NCBI GenBank assembly: GCA_013398175.1
Contig: VZRZ01007358.1
Location: 62,001-126,000, forward strand
DNA from: Climacteris rufus
Lineage: Eukaryota; Chordata; Aves; Passeriformes; Climacteridae
Reading direction: 5' to 3'
Length of the DNA: 64,000 nucleotides
Shown here: in pieces, positions 63,601-64,000 of the stretch
Layout of the letters: the number at the start of each line of letters is the position of its first letter
How positions within the stretch are numbered: position 1 is the stretch's first letter
Notes under the pieces: generated by a model
The model's database searches: none
What the model was told of the DNA's origin: nothing
What the model saw: the letters and a program-made list of their open reading frames with translations, nothing else
Position numbers and translations under genes: made by a program

Positions 63601-64000
63601 AATACCACACAGCAGTATATACAGATAATCAGGACTGTTTTCATTAAACGATTTCAGTGAAGTTCACTGGCTTTATTTGATATACAAAAGACTATTTAAC
63701 CTTCTCCCAAGACACTCTACTGATGTAATTACAAGGAAGAGATGAGGCATGGCTCTCCCAGCTGCAACCACTAAGAAAGAAAACTTTCTGTAAGCAGAGG
63801 CCGCTGTAAGTCTTTGCTAAAGGATGTAAGAGGCAGGTAACTCCTTGCAGGTAAGAATAATGTGAATCTGTATTTCCCCAGCTCACTACACAGTGCACAG
63901 ACCACAGGTGTCAGGACAATTCAGCTAGAGGAAAAGTCCTGGCACTCCTGCCTTAGGCATCTTTCATGCATAAAGTAAACAAGATCATGTGTTCCTTTTC

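Larger units (their letters stand above)
1..64000 (-). other. PTPRF: PTPRF gene, internal part (Ig2 to first half of FN5)
   Basis: Nine exons on the minus strand join into one reading frame: 1949 nt, two bases finishing a split codon followed by 649 whole codons. The product is the ectodomain of LAR, a receptor tyrosine phosphatase that acts at the cell surface in axon guidance and synapse formation. The family layout is signal peptide, Ig1-3, FN1-8, a membrane segment and two phosphatase domains; only Ig2 to mid-FN5 is here. PTPRF is preferred over PTPRS or PTPRD because of FN3, FN4 and FN5 wording such as VPAQPADF, VTYVKLEN and LEKWTEYKVWVRAHT. This rests on remembered family sequences, not on an alignment. 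The 5' end lies beyond 64000 and the 3' end before position 1, so the gene is cut at both sides. Confidence 0.95.
50119..64000 (-). other. PTPRF: PTPRF intron upstream of the Ig2 exon (partial)
   Basis: At least 13.9 kb of noncoding sequence lies before the Ig2 acceptor (minus strand ...ttttttctcttgcag). I looked for the two Ig1 exons, for example the YECTATN motif around the second Ig1 cysteine, and did not find them, so they should lie beyond 64000. The stretch holds a CR1 fragment near 59.75 kb, a polypurine tract near 53.95 kb and a short assembly gap at 50.57 kb. Open frames of 60-160 codons occur on both strands, but none resembles a protein I know. Confidence 0.8.

Noticed and set aside
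1..64000. Assignment to PTPRS or PTPRD instead of PTPRF
   Set aside because: FN3 starting VPAQPADF, FN4 with EHSSW and LEKWTEYKVWV, and FN5 VTYVKLEN match PTPRF and differ from what I know of the two paralogues.
1..64000. Bacterial-type systems, CRISPR arrays, tRNA or rRNA genes, endogenous retroviruses
   Set aside because: None seen: no regularly spaced repeats, no cloverleaf-like sequence that I could support, and no long viral frames.

Overview
This window is vertebrate genomic DNA holding the middle of one large gene on the minus strand: PTPRF, which encodes the receptor-type tyrosine phosphatase LAR. A bird is the most likely source. The introns are poor in interspersed repeats, the clear mobile elements are CR1 LINE fragments of the avian/sauropsid type, and every exon reads as a close relative of vertebrate LAR. 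The Ig and fibronectin sequences match PTPRF better than its paralogues PTPRS and PTPRD; FN3 (VPAQPADFQAE...), FN4 (...EHSSW...LEKWTEYKVWVRAHT) and FN5 (KQHGQIRGYQVTYVKLEN) are the most diagnostic parts.

Transcription runs from high to low coordinates. In that order the window holds: a long 5' intron (64000 down to 50119); the first part of Ig2 (50118-49930); an 18-nt microexon reading GGTPIR, the second half of the 'meA' insert known from the LAR family (42417-42400); the second part of Ig2 (33711-33601); Ig3 (17142-16873); one exon for FN1 plus FN2 (14202-13621); FN3 in two exons (13069-12936 and 11934-11790); FN4 (6635-6330); and the first half of FN5 (3438-3245). Together these are 1949 nt of coding sequence that join in frame, with every junction phase matching. 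The signal peptide and Ig1 lie beyond 64000. The rest of FN5, FN6-8, the membrane segment and both phosphatase domains lie before position 1.

The protein is a type I membrane receptor. Its Ig domains bind synaptic organisers and proteoglycans, and FN1-FN2 bind NGL-3. Two introns or intron pairs of about 16 kb separate the small Ig2/Ig3 exons, and these are the places where the family keeps its alternative mini-exons. I could read only one of those mini-exons from the sequence.

The rest is intron. It holds two CR1 fragments (one in each orientation), one older degenerate repeat, short simple repeats, a polypurine tract, two CpG-rich patches that could be regulatory, and a 26-base run of N inside a poly-T tract. 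I saw no second gene, RNA gene, CRISPR array or exotic system. The most interesting element is the microexon and its splice-control context.
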